Notes: generated by a model not told the origin, from the sequence alone. A DNA stretch of 64,000 nucleotides from Bradyrhizobium sp. SSBR45G (GCF_030159255.1 NZ_BSCT01000020.1:83704-147703), one strand, 5' to 3'. Counted from the first letter of the stretch, positions 8,834 to 18,360 are shown. Program-made: numbers and translations.

Positions 8834-9162
8834 TTTGAATCCTGGGAACCGCATGGAGGAATGTCTGAAACGCAGATGCGGCCAAAAAGTTGCGCGGCCC
8901 CGACAATTCGGGCGGATTAGAGAGGTCCTAAACACCGGCGGCCGACGTCGACCGGTCGCGAGCCAGTCGCGAAAATGTCACCCCCGATGAACGCCCCTGC
9001 GCCTTTGCCCCGGCGGCGCCGGCCATTAAGGTTGAAGCCGCCCTTGGCTGGAACAAAGCGGGCATTTCCGACATAGTGCAGGCCCCGACGATGATCCACA
9101 GCGGTTTCGAAATCCAGTTCTGAGGTCTCGGCAAAGTCGAGGGCCTGGAGGCCAGAGGTTAG
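8834..9162. other. Intergenic region between two exported-protein genes
   Basis: 329 bases between divergently transcribed genes. It must contain both promoters, but I see no strong sigma-70 match or repeat. The last 20 bases carry an AGAGG-type ribosome site for the L,D-transpeptidase gene. No credible coding frame. Confidence 0.5.
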
Positions 9163-9960
9163 ATGCGTACCATTCATTTTGCAGTTGCCGGTTTTGCCCT
9201 GCTGTTCGCCACCCCGGCTCTGGCGAAGATCGACATTACCGTCGACAAGAACAACCAGATCATGACCGTCGCCGTCGATGGCGTGGAGCGCTATCGCTGG
9301 CCGGTGTCCAGCGGCATCCCCTCGCGCGAGACGCCGAGCGGGACCTTCCGGGCCTTCCGCATGGAAGCCGATCACTACTCCAAGGAATTCGACGACGCGC
9401 CGATGCCGCACTCGATCTTCTTCACCAAGGTCGGGCATGCGATCCATGGCACCGATTCGGAGGGCCGGCTGGGCACGCCAGCCTCCCACGGCTGTGTCCG
9501 GCTGTCGAAGGCGAACGCCACGACGCTCTACGACCTCGTGCAGAAGGATGGCGTGCTCAACACCACGGTCACCTTGACCGGATCGGCTGAGGTGGCGCTG
9601 GCGCGCAATCCGCGCCGCGGCACGGCGGTCGCGCGCCGCGAGGTGCCGCAGCAGCAGTATGACGACAATGGTGAGCCGGTGGTGCTGACGCCACAGCCGC
9701 AATTGCTGCCGGGCCGGCAGGCCGTCCCGCCGCAGCAGCGCCCGGATGACGGCTACATCTATCCGGCTGATGGCAGCGATAATGGCGTCCGCTATCCGGC
9801 GCCGCGCGGCGCACGCCGCGTTTATGACGCGCAGGCCTATCCCCAGCAGCAGCAGCCACAATACTACTACGACAGCAGCAATCCGAGTTATGCGCAGCCA
9901 CGTTACTACCAGCCGCGGCCCTCTTACCAGCCGCGCGGCTTTTATACCTACCAGGACTGA
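9163..9960 (+). CDS. L,D-transpeptidase (YkuD domain), exported
   Basis: 265 residues. Signal peptide residues 1-21 (ends TPALAK). The YkuD catalytic domain covers about 23-145: the conserved histidine is H95 in VGHAIHGT and the nucleophile is C111 in SHGCVRLSKANA. In the family this Cys crosslinks meso-DAP residues (3-3 crosslinks) or attaches proteins to peptidoglycan in the periplasm. After residue 160 there is a Gln/Tyr/Pro-rich low-complexity tail containing QQQQPQYYYDSS, likely disordered. Length and architecture fit the ErfK/YbiS-type enzymes common in rhizobia. It converges with the sugar permease gene (65-nt gap). Confidence 0.9.
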   Translation: MRTIHFAVAGFALLFATPALAKIDITVDKNNQIMTVAVDGVERYRWPVSSGIPSRETPSGTFRAFRMEADHYSKEFDDAPMPHSIFFTKVGHAIHGTDSEGRLGTPASHGCVRLSKANATTLYDLVQKDGVLNTTVTLTGSAEVALARNPRRGTAVARREVPQQQYDDNGEPVVLTPQPQLLPGRQAVPPQQRPDDGYIYPADGSDNGVRYPAPRGARRVYDAQAYPQQQQPQYYYDSSNPSYAQPRYYQPRPSYQPRGFYTYQD

Positions 9961-10025
9961 TCCCGCCTGAAGCCTGATGAGGACCCGTCCTCGCGGCCCC
10001 CATCAGCAGCACAATGCAAATCAGC

Positions 10026-11051
10026 TCATTCGGCGCTGGCGCGCTCCAGGGTCGCCGACGCCGGATCGGCGGCGGCCTGGCCCCGCGCGACCGGCACATG
10101 CTTGCGCCGCTGCACGAGATACTGGTCGGCCAGCACGCCGATCAGGATGACCGTCCCCATCACGGCGAAATTCAACGAGCTAGGAATTCCGAGCAGGTTG
10201 ACCAGGTTCTGCAGCACCTGCAGCAGGATCGTGCCGAGCACGACGCCGATGACCGAGCCTTCGCCGCCGCGCAGCGAGCAGCCGCCGAGCACGGCCGCCG
10301 CAATCGCGTACAGCTCGTAGAACGAGCCATGGACGGCCGGTGAGATCGAGCGGGTGTACATCGCGATGAGGACCGCGGCGAGTGCCGTCAACCCGCCGCA
10401 GATCACATAGGCTGCGATCACGACGCGATCGGAGCGGATGCCGGAATAGCGCGCCGCCTCCTCGTTCTTGCCGACCGCGTAGAGGTAGCGGCCGAACACC
10501 GAGCGATGCAGCACCACCCAGGCGATCGTGGTGACGATCGCCAGCGCCACCACGCTGTGCGGCAGCGGAAAGCCGAGCACGTTGGTCCGGCCCGTCGCCA
10601 GCCATTCGAGCATCGGGAAGCTGGCGCCAAAACCGAACCCGGCGGTGGCATCCTCCGTGTAGTAGCGCGCCGCGCCGCGATAGATCAAAAGCCCGCACAG
10701 CGTCACCACGAAGGGCTGGATCTTCATCTTGGTGACCAGCGTGCCGTGCGCGGCCCCGATCGCAAGTCCGCCTGCGATGATCAGCGCGAGGGCCAGCATC
10801 CAGTTGACGTCATGGTTGACGATCAGGTCGATGAACAGCACGCCGAGCAGCGCGATCACCGAGCCGACCGACAGCTCGATGCCGCCGATGATGATGACGC
10901 AGGCTTCCGCGATGGAGAAGATGCCGAACATCCCGATCTGGTTGGCGGTGTTCGACAGGTTGCCGGCGTACAGGAAACGCGGGTTGATGAGGGCGACGAC
11001 CGTGCCGACCACCAGAATCAGGACCAGCAGGCTCAGATCTTTCTTACGCAC
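10026..11051 (-). CDS. Sugar ABC transporter permease (ribose/xylose RbsC-like)
   Basis: 341 residues with about eight to ten transmembrane helices, the BPD_transp_2 fold. It starts MRKKDLSLLVLILVVGTVVA. The cytoplasmic coupling motif is YELYAIAAAVLGGCSLRGGEGS, matching the E-A-A-A-V-x-G-G-x-S/x-x-G-G-x-G signature of carbohydrate importers of the CUT2 class. It is the last gene of the three-gene importer (binding protein, ATPase, permease) and overlaps the ATPase stop by eight bases, so it is translationally coupled. Confidence 0.9.
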   Translation of the reverse strand: MRKKDLSLLVLILVVGTVVALINPRFLYAGNLSNTANQIGMFGIFSIAEACVIIIGGIELSVGSVIALLGVLFIDLIVNHDVNWMLALALIIAGGLAIGAAHGTLVTKMKIQPFVVTLCGLLIYRGAARYYTEDATAGFGFGASFPMLEWLATGRTNVLGFPLPHSVVALAIVTTIAWVVLHRSVFGRYLYAVGKNEEAARYSGIRSDRVVIAAYVICGGLTALAAVLIAMYTRSISPAVHGSFYELYAIAAAVLGGCSLRGGEGSVIGVVLGTILLQVLQNLVNLLGIPSSLNFAVMGTVILIGVLADQYLVQRRKHVPVARGQAAADPASATLERASAE

Positions 11052-12576
11052 GGTCCCTCACCTCGATCGTTTCGCCCACGGCAAGCTTCAGCACATGGTG
11101 TTCGCTGAACTCGCTGCGCTCCAGAAAGCCTGAAATCGCGCCCTCGTGCATCACCGCAATCCGGTCGCTCACCCCGATCACCTCCTCCATGTCGCTCGAG
11201 ATCATCAGGATGGCCACGCCGGCATCTGTCAGGCGACGCAGCATGTCGTAGATCTCCTGCTTGGCCCCGACATCGACGCCGCGGGTCGGCTCGTCGAAGA
11301 TCAGGACGCGCGGCCGCATCGACAGCCATTTGGCGAGCACGACCTTCTGCTGATTGCCGCCGGACAGCGCTGCGGCCAAGGTCGCCACGTCCGGTGCGCG
11401 GATCTTGAGGCGCTCGCGCAGCGCGTTCGCATTCCCCGTCTCGCGCTCGGTGTCCACCAGGAACCAGCGCAAATAGGATGCGAGGTCGGGCAGCGAGATG
11501 TTCTCGGCGATCGAGAGGTCGAGCAGCAGGCCGCAGGCCTTGCGGTCCTCCGGAATCAAATAGATGCCGTGCGCGATCGCCGCGCGCGGCGTGGCGATGT
11601 GGATCGGCACGCCGTCCAGCTGGATCGCGCCGCCCCGAAGCGGATCGACGCCGAACACCGCGCGCGCAAGCTCGGTGCGGCCGGAGCCGACCAGCCCGGC
11701 AAGACCGAGGATTTCGCCGCGACGGAGCTGGAGGCTGACGACCCGCCCCGGATAGGTCTCGGTGACGGCGTCGACGATGTCGAGCACGGTGTCGCCCGGA
11801 GGCGCTGCCGGCGGCACGTAGAGCGATTTGAGATCGCGCCCGATCATCAGCCGGATCATCGCCGCCGGCGTGAGCTCGGAGCGCGCCAGCGCGCCGACCA
11901 TGCGCCCGTCGCGCAGCACCATCGCGCGATCGGCGCATTGCTGCACCTCGTTCAGCCGGTGCGTGATGAAGATGACGCTGACGCCCTCCGCCTTCAGGCC
12001 GGCGATCACCTGCATCAGCCGGTCCGTCTCGGTCAAGGTCAGGCTGGAGGTCGGCTCGTCCATGATGACGAGGCGGGCATCGAGCGACAGCGCCTTGATG
12101 ATCTCGACCAGCTGGCGCTGGGCCAGCGACAGCGAGGCCAATGGCGCATCGGCGGCGAAGTCCGCCCCCAGGCGTGCGAGCAGCGGCTGCACCTTGGCGT
12201 GGAGCCGCTTGCGATCGATCAGTTTCAACGGGCCGCCAAAGACCGGCTCGCGGCCGATGAAGACGTTGGCGGCAACGTCCAGATTGTCGAACAGGTTGAG
12301 CTCCTGGTGGACGAAGGCGATCCCGGCCTTGATCGCATCCGTGACGCTCAGCGTCCGCCGCTCGCTTCCGTCGACCCGGATGAAACCGCCGCTCGGCTCG
12401 ACGACGCCGCCGAGCACGCGCATCAAGGTCGATTTTCCCGCGCCATTCTCGCCGACCAGCGCGATCACCTCGCCGGGCGCAACAGAGAAGCTGACGTGGT
12501 CGAGCGCGACCACGCCGGGATAGATCTTGCTGATGTCGACCAGTTCGAGAAACGGCTCTGCCATATGGGGCTGCAT
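11044..12576 (-). CDS. Sugar ABC transporter ATP-binding protein (RbsA-like, two nucleotide-binding domains)
   Basis: 510 residues, the standard CUT2 ATPase size. The N-terminal NBD has Walker A GENGAGKSTLMRVL (about 40-53), signature LSLAQRQLVEI and Walker B ARLVIMDEPTSSL. The C-terminal NBD has a degenerate Walker A (GLVGSGRTEL), as usual in RbsA/MglA/XylG, with signature LSGGNQQKVVLAKWL and Walker B VLIFDEPTRGVDVG. An internal ATG at 12564 is an alternative start. It follows the binding-protein gene after 121 bases that contain a strong hairpin, and overlaps the permease start. Confidence 0.93.
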   Translation of the reverse strand: MQPHMAEPFLELVDISKIYPGVVALDHVSFSVAPGEVIALVGENGAGKSTLMRVLGGVVEPSGGFIRVDGSERRTLSVTDAIKAGIAFVHQELNLFDNLDVAANVFIGREPVFGGPLKLIDRKRLHAKVQPLLARLGADFAADAPLASLSLAQRQLVEIIKALSLDARLVIMDEPTSSLTLTETDRLMQVIAGLKAEGVSVIFITHRLNEVQQCADRAMVLRDGRMVGALARSELTPAAMIRLMIGRDLKSLYVPPAAPPGDTVLDIVDAVTETYPGRVVSLQLRRGEILGLAGLVGSGRTELARAVFGVDPLRGGAIQLDGVPIHIATPRAAIAHGIYLIPEDRKACGLLLDLSIAENISLPDLASYLRWFLVDTERETGNANALRERLKIRAPDVATLAAALSGGNQQKVVLAKWLSMRPRVLIFDEPTRGVDVGAKQEIYDMLRRLTDAGVAILMISSDMEEVIGVSDRIAVMHEGAISGFLERSEFSEHHVLKLAVGETIEVRDRA

Positions 12577-12614
12577 TCAGGACCGACGTCGCCAGCGGGA
12601 CGGGACCGATCGCA

Positions 12615-12649
12615 AACCCAACCGGCGGAGATCATCCGCCGGTTGGGTT
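12615..12649 (-). promoter_or_regulatory. Intercistronic stem-loop between binding-protein and ATPase genes
   Basis: A 15-bp perfect inverted repeat (12615-12629 pairing with 12635-12649) with a five-base loop. Read on the minus strand it is followed by only a short T run. Such hairpins after a periplasmic-binding-protein gene typically protect the upstream mRNA or partly attenuate transcription, so binding protein is made in excess over the transporter. That role is inference. Confidence 0.65.
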
Positions 12650-12697
12650 GCTTTCGAGGGCCGGACTGGGGGCAGTGCCGGCGCTCCCTTACGTCTT

Positions 12698-13651
12698 CTA
12701 CTTCTGCAGCATCTGCTTCATCTGGCCCATGAAGTCGGCGACATTCGATTTGTCGATGACCTTGCCGGGCACGATGATGATGCCATTCGCCGGAATTCCG
12801 GACTTGTCGCCTTCGATGGCTTTCGCCATCAGCTTCATGCCCTGATAGCCCCACTCGAACGGCTGCTGCACCACGGTGCCGACGATGCTGCCCTCGTTGA
12901 CGCCGCCGAGCGTGATCGGATCCTCGTCGAAGCCGATGATCTTGATCTTGTCGAGCTTGCCGGCCTCCTTCAACACCTCGTAGATGCGCGGCGTGTTGTA
13001 GGAGTAGAAGCCGACGAGACAGCTGACATCGGGCATCTTGGCCAGGATGTCCTCGACATTGCGCTTGGCGCGGGTCTGGTCGATCTCGTCGCCGCGGACG
13101 TCGACCAGCTCGACCTTGGAGCCCTTGATGGTCTCCTTCACGCCTTCGATGCGCTCGCGCGCATTGTCGGCGCCGGGCAGGCCGACGAAGCCGACGCATT
13201 TGCCGCCGTTCGGCAGCGCCTTGAGCATCAGCTTGCCGGCGTCCTTGCCGAGCTCGGTGTTCGAGGAGCCGATATAGGCGATGCGCTTCGATTGCGGAGC
13301 GTCGCTGTCGGTGGTGAAGAGCACGGTCTGGGCGGCGACCTTGTTGAGGTGCTCGGTCTGGTTCTTCGGATCGACCGCGCTCACCATGATTCCGGCGGCG
13401 CCGGCTGCGACGAGGTCATCGAGCATCCGCTGCTGCACGGCGGCTGCGGCCTGCTCGGGATATTTGAGCTGAAGGCTGTAATTGGGCAGTTCGCCCTGCG
13501 CCTTCTTCACGCCGGCCTCGGCGATCTTCCAGAAATCGGACGCACCATTGACCACGAAGGCGAGCACCTTCTTGTCTGCGGCCGCCGCCGAGCCGACACC
13601 GAGCGCCATCGACAACAACGCAGACGCACCGGCAATCCAAAGACGCTTCAT
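12698..13651 (-). CDS. Sugar ABC transporter periplasmic binding protein (RbsB-like)
   Basis: 317 residues. Signal peptide residues 1-24 (ends GSAAAADKK). The mature protein is a Peripla_BP_4 type I fold: VLAFVVNGASDFWKIAEAGV at the start, then the hinge strand AAGIMVSAVDPK, GFVGLPGADNARERIEG, and KIIGFDEDPITLGGVNEGSI near the C-lobe. It is the first gene of the importer, so a promoter should lie in 13652-14127. Ligands of such proteins are pentoses, hexoses or polyols; the sequence does not decide which. Confidence 0.9.
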   Translation of the reverse strand: MKRLWIAGASALLSMALGVGSAAAADKKVLAFVVNGASDFWKIAEAGVKKAQGELPNYSLQLKYPEQAAAAVQQRMLDDLVAAGAAGIMVSAVDPKNQTEHLNKVAAQTVLFTTDSDAPQSKRIAYIGSSNTELGKDAGKLMLKALPNGGKCVGFVGLPGADNARERIEGVKETIKGSKVELVDVRGDEIDQTRAKRNVEDILAKMPDVSCLVGFYSYNTPRIYEVLKEAGKLDKIKIIGFDEDPITLGGVNEGSIVGTVVQQPFEWGYQGMKLMAKAIEGDKSGIPANGIIIVPGKVIDKSNVADFMGQMKQMLQK

Positions 13652-14127
13652 CGAACCCCTCCCATTTGAAGCCGGCGCTTTGATGCGGCCGGCATTTTTC
13701 TACGCACGAAAGACAGTCTTGCCCGAGAGCAGAGGCTCCCGCCGGGACAGGACAGCATCTCCAAGTCTGGACAGCATCGAGCGATGGTTTCGCTCCGGAA
13801 AGCGAGATCGAACCGCCCGTCGTCGCTGAGATCAACTGAGATTTGCCGCGCCGGCGCCCAGATGAGGGGCGCACCTCAAGGTAGCATGGTCATGACAGGC
13901 ACGCAACAGACGCCCGCGCAGAAAGCACGAAAATGCAGCATTTTGCGATGCCGCAAGCTCGACTGAGAGGCCGCATGCCTTGGTGATTGATGCCGCAATG
14001 CAACCCAAGCTCGCGCCCAGGCGAGGCACGCACCTCTTGATTCATACACCCCGGCCGCACGGCCTCGTGCATTCCTGGCCACGCTGGTCGAGCGGACAAG
14101 CCCGCAACGGACGCGCGATCTCGCCCG
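13652..14127. other. Intergenic region upstream of the sugar importer
   Basis: 476 bases. The part next to 13651 carries a GGGAGGGGT-like ribosome site for the binding protein on the minus strand. No convincing coding frame, operator palindrome or terminator was recognised in the rest. It should contain the importer promoter and the end of the transcript from the spermidine-synthase-like gene's far side. Confidence 0.4.
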
Positions 14128-16407
14128 CTACTCGCCGTCGCGCAGCCGCCGGTACACCGCGCCGAGAATGTTGGAATAATCGTCGGTCCAGACCCGCTCG
14201 CCATCGGTCGGCTCGGTCTCGGTCCATTTGTCCGAGGATGCGAGCTTGCCGACATCGGCCTCCTCGCGCGCGCTGATCACGACGTCGGTCGAGAAGATGT
14301 ACTCGTCGTCGCGGCCGGAGTCCTCGTTATAGACCCAGCTCTTCATGTCATTGGCGTCGGCGATGCCGACGACGACGCTCTCCAGCTCGAGATGGCGGTT
14401 GGAGACGTGCATGACGACAGCGCCCTGCGGCGCCAGCTTGGCCTTGTAGATCGCCATCGCCTCCTCGGTCGCGAGATGAATCGGAATCGCATCCGACGAA
14501 TAGGCATCGACGATGATCAGGTCATAGGCGCCGTCCGGCTCCTTGGCGAAGGTCAGCCGGGCATCACCGATGACCGGCTTGAAATCAGGCGCGCAGTTCC
14601 TGATGTAGCTGAAATATTTCGGATCGCTGGCGGTATCGACCATGGTCTGGTCGATCTCGAAATAGCTCCAGCTCTCGCCGGGCTCGGCCGCGCAGGTCAG
14701 CGTGCCGGCACCGACGCCGATCACGGCGACCTTGAGCGGCGCGCCCTTGCGCTCGCGGATCGCGCTGATGGCGCGGCCGATGCCGCCATCCTTGTGGTAG
14801 TAGGTGATCGGCTCGGGCCGGCCGGTGACCTTGGAGCCGTCGGCGTTGAGATATTTCTGCGCGCCATGGATCGTCGTGCCGTGCATCAGCACGTGATAGT
14901 GGCCATCGGAGGTCACCACGATCTTGTGCACGCCGAAGAAGCTGCGCACCGTCTCGACGCGGCCGTCGTCGGCCGGATAGGCGCGGATCAGGATCAGCGC
15001 GAGCGCCGCGGTCGCGAACAGCTTCCAGCGGCCGCCGTTGAGCAGCAGCGCGAGCAGCGCCCCGAGCACGCCTACCGCGCCGGCGACATAGACGCGATGA
15101 TCCTCGAGATAGGCCGTGACCTTGCCGGTCATGCCGGCCGGCACCAGCAGCGCAATTGCGATGCCAGCCAGCGCGATCCAGTACCAGCGCGTGAGCTGCG
15201 GCAGCCGCTCGGTGACCGCCGGGCGGCACAGCGCCGCCAGCGCGAGCAGGATCGGATATTCCGCGACCCACGAGAAGGTGTAGGGCGCGATCAGCCCGGC
15301 GAACAGGCCGCCGACCATGCCGCCGAACGACAGCGCGACGTAGAAGCCGGTGAGATATTTCGCCGGCGGGCGCGTGCGCGCGAGCTCGCCATGACAGGCC
15401 ATCGCGATCAGGAAGAAGCACAGCTGATGGCCGCCGAGCGTGAGCGCGAGATTCTGCTCGCCGCCGAAGGCGAGCAGCACGACAACGCCGGCGATCGCGA
15501 CCGGCTGCAGCGCCAGCATCCATTTGTGCGGCAGCAGCGGGCGCGACTGGAACACCAGCACCCAGGTGAGCAAATAGAGCGACAGCGGCAGCACCCACAG
15601 CAGCGGCGCGGCCGCGACGTCGGTCGAGATGTGCGCGGTCACTGCGATCAGGAGACCCGAGGGCACGGCGGCCAGGAAGATCCAGCGCAGGCGCAGCAGC
15701 CAGCGCGGCGCGCGCGCGGCGCTGTCATCGGCTTGCAGCAGACTGGCAACGGTGACGGGGGAGCGCAGCAGCAGCACGCCACAGCCGGCGATCAGCGCGA
15801 TCAGCACGCCATACCCGCCGGTCCAGATCAGGTTCTGCACGCGCAGGCTGAAGATCGGCTCGATCACGAGCGGATAGGACAGCAGCGCCAGGAAGCTGCC
15901 GATGTTCGACGACGCATAGAGGAAGTACGGATCAGGCCCGGCCGGGTGACCGGTGCGGACGAACCAGGCCTGCAGCAGCGGATTGTTGGCGGCGAGCGCG
16001 AAGAACGGCAGGCCGATCGACGCCGCGAACAGGCCGAGCAGCCAGAGCGCATAGCCCGATGTCGGCGGATCGCCCCAATGGCCCGCGATCGACAGCGGCA
16101 GGCTGAGCAGCGCGAAGCCGAGCAGCAGCAGATGGATCGCGATCGGGATCACCCGGCTGCGCAGCTGGGTGAGGACATGCGCATACGCATAGCCGGCGAG
16201 CAGCAGCGCCTGGAAGAACACCATCGCCACCGACCACACCGCCGGCGAACCGCCGAGCCGCGGCAGCACCATCTTGGTGAACAGCGGCTGCACCGAGAAC
16301 AGCAGCAGCGCGCTGACGAAGATCGCGGCGGTATAGACGACGAGGACCAGCCGGTTGCGGGCGGCGGAGGGCTGAGCGACGGCGGCGGACGAGGCGATTG
16401 AGGTCAT
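14128..16407 (-). CDS. Membrane-fused spermidine synthase-like protein
   Basis: 759 residues from the ATG at 16407, which has GGAG five bases upstream; a longer frame exists but adds non-conserved sequence. The N-terminal ~500 residues contain about 12 or more hydrophobic helices (major-facilitator-like). The C-terminal ~250 residues are a Rossmann SAM/aminopropyltransferase-like domain with VIGVGAGTLTCAAE (cofactor loop), YFEIDQTMVD and the DAYSSDAIPIHLATEEA block, which replaces the usual polyamine synthase D-x-x-D gate. It belongs to the fused MFS/spermidine-synthase family, whose true substrate is unsettled. No speD lies nearby. Single gene, divergent from the CrtI-like gene. Confidence 0.82.
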   Translation of the reverse strand: MTSIASSAAVAQPSAARNRLVLVVYTAAIFVSALLLFSVQPLFTKMVLPRLGGSPAVWSVAMVFFQALLLAGYAYAHVLTQLRSRVIPIAIHLLLLGFALLSLPLSIAGHWGDPPTSGYALWLLGLFAASIGLPFFALAANNPLLQAWFVRTGHPAGPDPYFLYASSNIGSFLALLSYPLVIEPIFSLRVQNLIWTGGYGVLIALIAGCGVLLLRSPVTVASLLQADDSAARAPRWLLRLRWIFLAAVPSGLLIAVTAHISTDVAAAPLLWVLPLSLYLLTWVLVFQSRPLLPHKWMLALQPVAIAGVVVLLAFGGEQNLALTLGGHQLCFFLIAMACHGELARTRPPAKYLTGFYVALSFGGMVGGLFAGLIAPYTFSWVAEYPILLALAALCRPAVTERLPQLTRWYWIALAGIAIALLVPAGMTGKVTAYLEDHRVYVAGAVGVLGALLALLLNGGRWKLFATAALALILIRAYPADDGRVETVRSFFGVHKIVVTSDGHYHVLMHGTTIHGAQKYLNADGSKVTGRPEPITYYHKDGGIGRAISAIRERKGAPLKVAVIGVGAGTLTCAAEPGESWSYFEIDQTMVDTASDPKYFSYIRNCAPDFKPVIGDARLTFAKEPDGAYDLIIVDAYSSDAIPIHLATEEAMAIYKAKLAPQGAVVMHVSNRHLELESVVVGIADANDMKSWVYNEDSGRDDEYIFSTDVVISAREEADVGKLASSDKWTETEPTDGERVWTDDYSNILGAVYRRLRDGE

Positions 16408-16618
16408 GACAACTCCAGCAGCGGCGCGGCCGGCGTCAGGTGAGCAGGCCAGACCGCGACGTGCAGACGACACATAGCGGATCGAAGGGCGGTATGGCGA
16501 GCAGCTGCGGCAAAACCGAGTTCCCCTTGACGCGGCGCCGCTCCGGGGCGACAGCACGAGGCGAGGTTCCCGAACGACAGGCAGCTTCGGTCATTAATCA
16601 GGGCTTTTTGAAGCGGAC

Positions 16619-18220
16619 ATGAACGAAACCGACGTCATCATCATCGGTGCAGGCCATAACGGCCTGACCTGCGCGGCCTATCTCGCGATGGCGGGCCTGC
16701 GGGTGCATGTGGTCGAGCGCCGCAACGTCGTCGGGGGCGCCGCCGTCACGGAGGAATTTCATCCCGGCTTCCGCAACTCGGTCGCGTCCTACACGGTGAG
16801 CCTGCTCAATCCGCGCGTGATCACCGACCTCCGGCTGCACGACCATGGCCTTGAGATCGTCGAGCGCCGCGCGCAGAATTTTCTTCCCGCCCCCGATGGC
16901 CGCTATCTCCTGACCGGCGAGGGCCGCACGCACGGATCCGTCGCGCGTCTCAGCGGGCGCGACGCGGAGGCGATCGGCCCATTCTCGGCGCGGCTGGAGG
17001 CGATTGCGGATGTGCTGCGCAGCCTGGTGCTGCGGGCGCCGCCGAATCTCGTTCCTCAATTCGGCTTCGCCGCGATCCGCGAGACGTTCAACGCGCTCGG
17101 CACCGCCAACACGCTGCGGGCGCTGTCGCTGGAGCAGCAGCGCGACCTGCTCGACCTGTTCACGCGCTCGGCCGGCGAGATGCTGGATGAGATCTTCGAG
17201 ACCGACCTGGTGAAGGCGCTGTTCGGATTCGACGCCATCGTCGGCAATTTTGCCAGCCCCTACGCCGCCGGCTCGGCCTATGTGATGCTGCATCACGCCT
17301 TCGGCGAGGTGAACGGCAAGAAGGGCGTCTGGGGCCACGCCATCGGCGGCATGGGCGCGATCACGCAGGCCATGGCGCGCGCCCTGAAGGAGCTGGGGAC
17401 ACTGATCGAGGTGGACTCGGGCGTCCGCGAGGTGATCGTCGAGCGCGACCGCGCCACAGGCGTCGTGCTGGAGAACGGCCGCACCCTTCGCGCCCGTTAT
17501 GTCGTCGCCAACGTCAATCCCAAGCTGCTCTATACGCGGCTGGTCCCGGAGGGCGCCCTGCCCGCGGCGTTCCTGGGCAGGATCCGCAACTGGCGCAACG
17601 GGTCGGGAACGTTCCGCATGAACGTGGCGCTGAGCCGTCTGCCCTCGTTCAACGCCCTGCCGGGCGAAGGCGATCATCTCTCGGCCGGGATTATCCTGGC
17701 GCCCAGCCTCGGCTACATGGACCAGGCCTATCTGGATGCCCGCGCCCAAGGCTGGAGCCGCGATCCCGTCGTCGAGCTGCTGATCCCCTCCACGCTGGAT
17801 GCGACGCTTGGGCCTCCGGGGCAGCACGTCGCCAGCCTGTTCTGCCAGCATGTCGCGCCGGAGCTGCCTGACGGCCGCTCCTGGGACGATCATCGCGACG
17901 AGGTCGCCGACCTGATGATCGCGACCGTCGATCGCTACGCCCCGGGATTTGCGGCCAGCGTCCTTGGCCGGCAGGTGCTGTCGCCGCTCGACCTCGAGCG
18001 GCAGTTCGGCCTGCTCGGCGGCGACATCTTCCATGGCGCGCTGACCCTGAACCAGCTGTTCTCGGCCCGCCCGATGCTGGGGCATGCCGATTACCGCTCA
18101 CCGCTCAAGGGTCTGTATCATTGCGGCGCCGGCAGCCACCCCGGCGGCGGCGTCACCGGGGCGCCCGGCCACAACGCCGCACAGGCGATCCTGGCCGACG
18201 AACGCGCCCTGTTCAACTGA
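16619..18220 (+). CDS. FAD-dependent oxidoreductase, phytoene desaturase (CrtI/PYROXD2)-like
   Basis: 533 residues. The dinucleotide-binding motif DVIIIGAGHNGLTCAAYLA is at residues 5-23 and is followed by the ERR ribose-binding acid and NVVGGAAVTEE, typical of the CrtI/RetSat/PYROXD2 group. The C-terminal FAD motif GLYHCGAGSHPGGGVTGAPG is present near residues 498-517. Many bacteria carry such non-carotenoid paralogues, and no crtB, crtE or other carotenoid gene lies nearby, so a carotenoid role should not be assumed. Monocistronic; 211 bases separate it from the divergent membrane-synthase gene. Confidence 0.82.
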   Translation: MNETDVIIIGAGHNGLTCAAYLAMAGLRVHVVERRNVVGGAAVTEEFHPGFRNSVASYTVSLLNPRVITDLRLHDHGLEIVERRAQNFLPAPDGRYLLTGEGRTHGSVARLSGRDAEAIGPFSARLEAIADVLRSLVLRAPPNLVPQFGFAAIRETFNALGTANTLRALSLEQQRDLLDLFTRSAGEMLDEIFETDLVKALFGFDAIVGNFASPYAAGSAYVMLHHAFGEVNGKKGVWGHAIGGMGAITQAMARALKELGTLIEVDSGVREVIVERDRATGVVLENGRTLRARYVVANVNPKLLYTRLVPEGALPAAFLGRIRNWRNGSGTFRMNVALSRLPSFNALPGEGDHLSAGIILAPSLGYMDQAYLDARAQGWSRDPVVELLIPSTLDATLGPPGQHVASLFCQHVAPELPDGRSWDDHRDEVADLMIATVDRYAPGFAASVLGRQVLSPLDLERQFGLLGGDIFHGALTLNQLFSARPMLGHADYRSPLKGLYHCGAGSHPGGGVTGAPGHNAAQAILADERALFN

Positions 18221-18235
18221 GGACAGCCGGTGGAC

Positions 18236-18319
18236 AGGCTGTCAGCAGCTCTGTCAGAAAGCCGTGCATAACCCGTCCTGCAGGCTGTGGGAAAACCGTG
18301 TGGAAGGCTGTGCGCAACC
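18236..18319. repeat. Four phased direct repeats, about 23-bp period, DnaA-box-like cores
   Basis: Related units of the form AGGCTGTGNNNAACC begin at 18236, 18260, 18282 and 18305, that is spacings of 24, 22 and 23 bases (about two helical turns). The first unit matches only the AGGCTGT half. Cores such as CGTGCATAA and TGTGGGAAA are one or two changes from the complement of a DnaA box (TTATNCACA). The set lies just past the stop of the CrtI-like gene and ahead of the pilin terminator. Role unknown. Confidence 0.5.
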
Positions 18320-18360
18320 GGTCGAGACATTGTGGACCGGCGGCAAACGTCCGGCTGAAC

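Noticed and set aside
16619..18220. Carotenoid biosynthesis locus
   Set aside because: Only a CrtI-like oxidoreductase is present, with no crtB, crtE or other pigment gene nearby; the protein fits the broader PYROXD2-like group.
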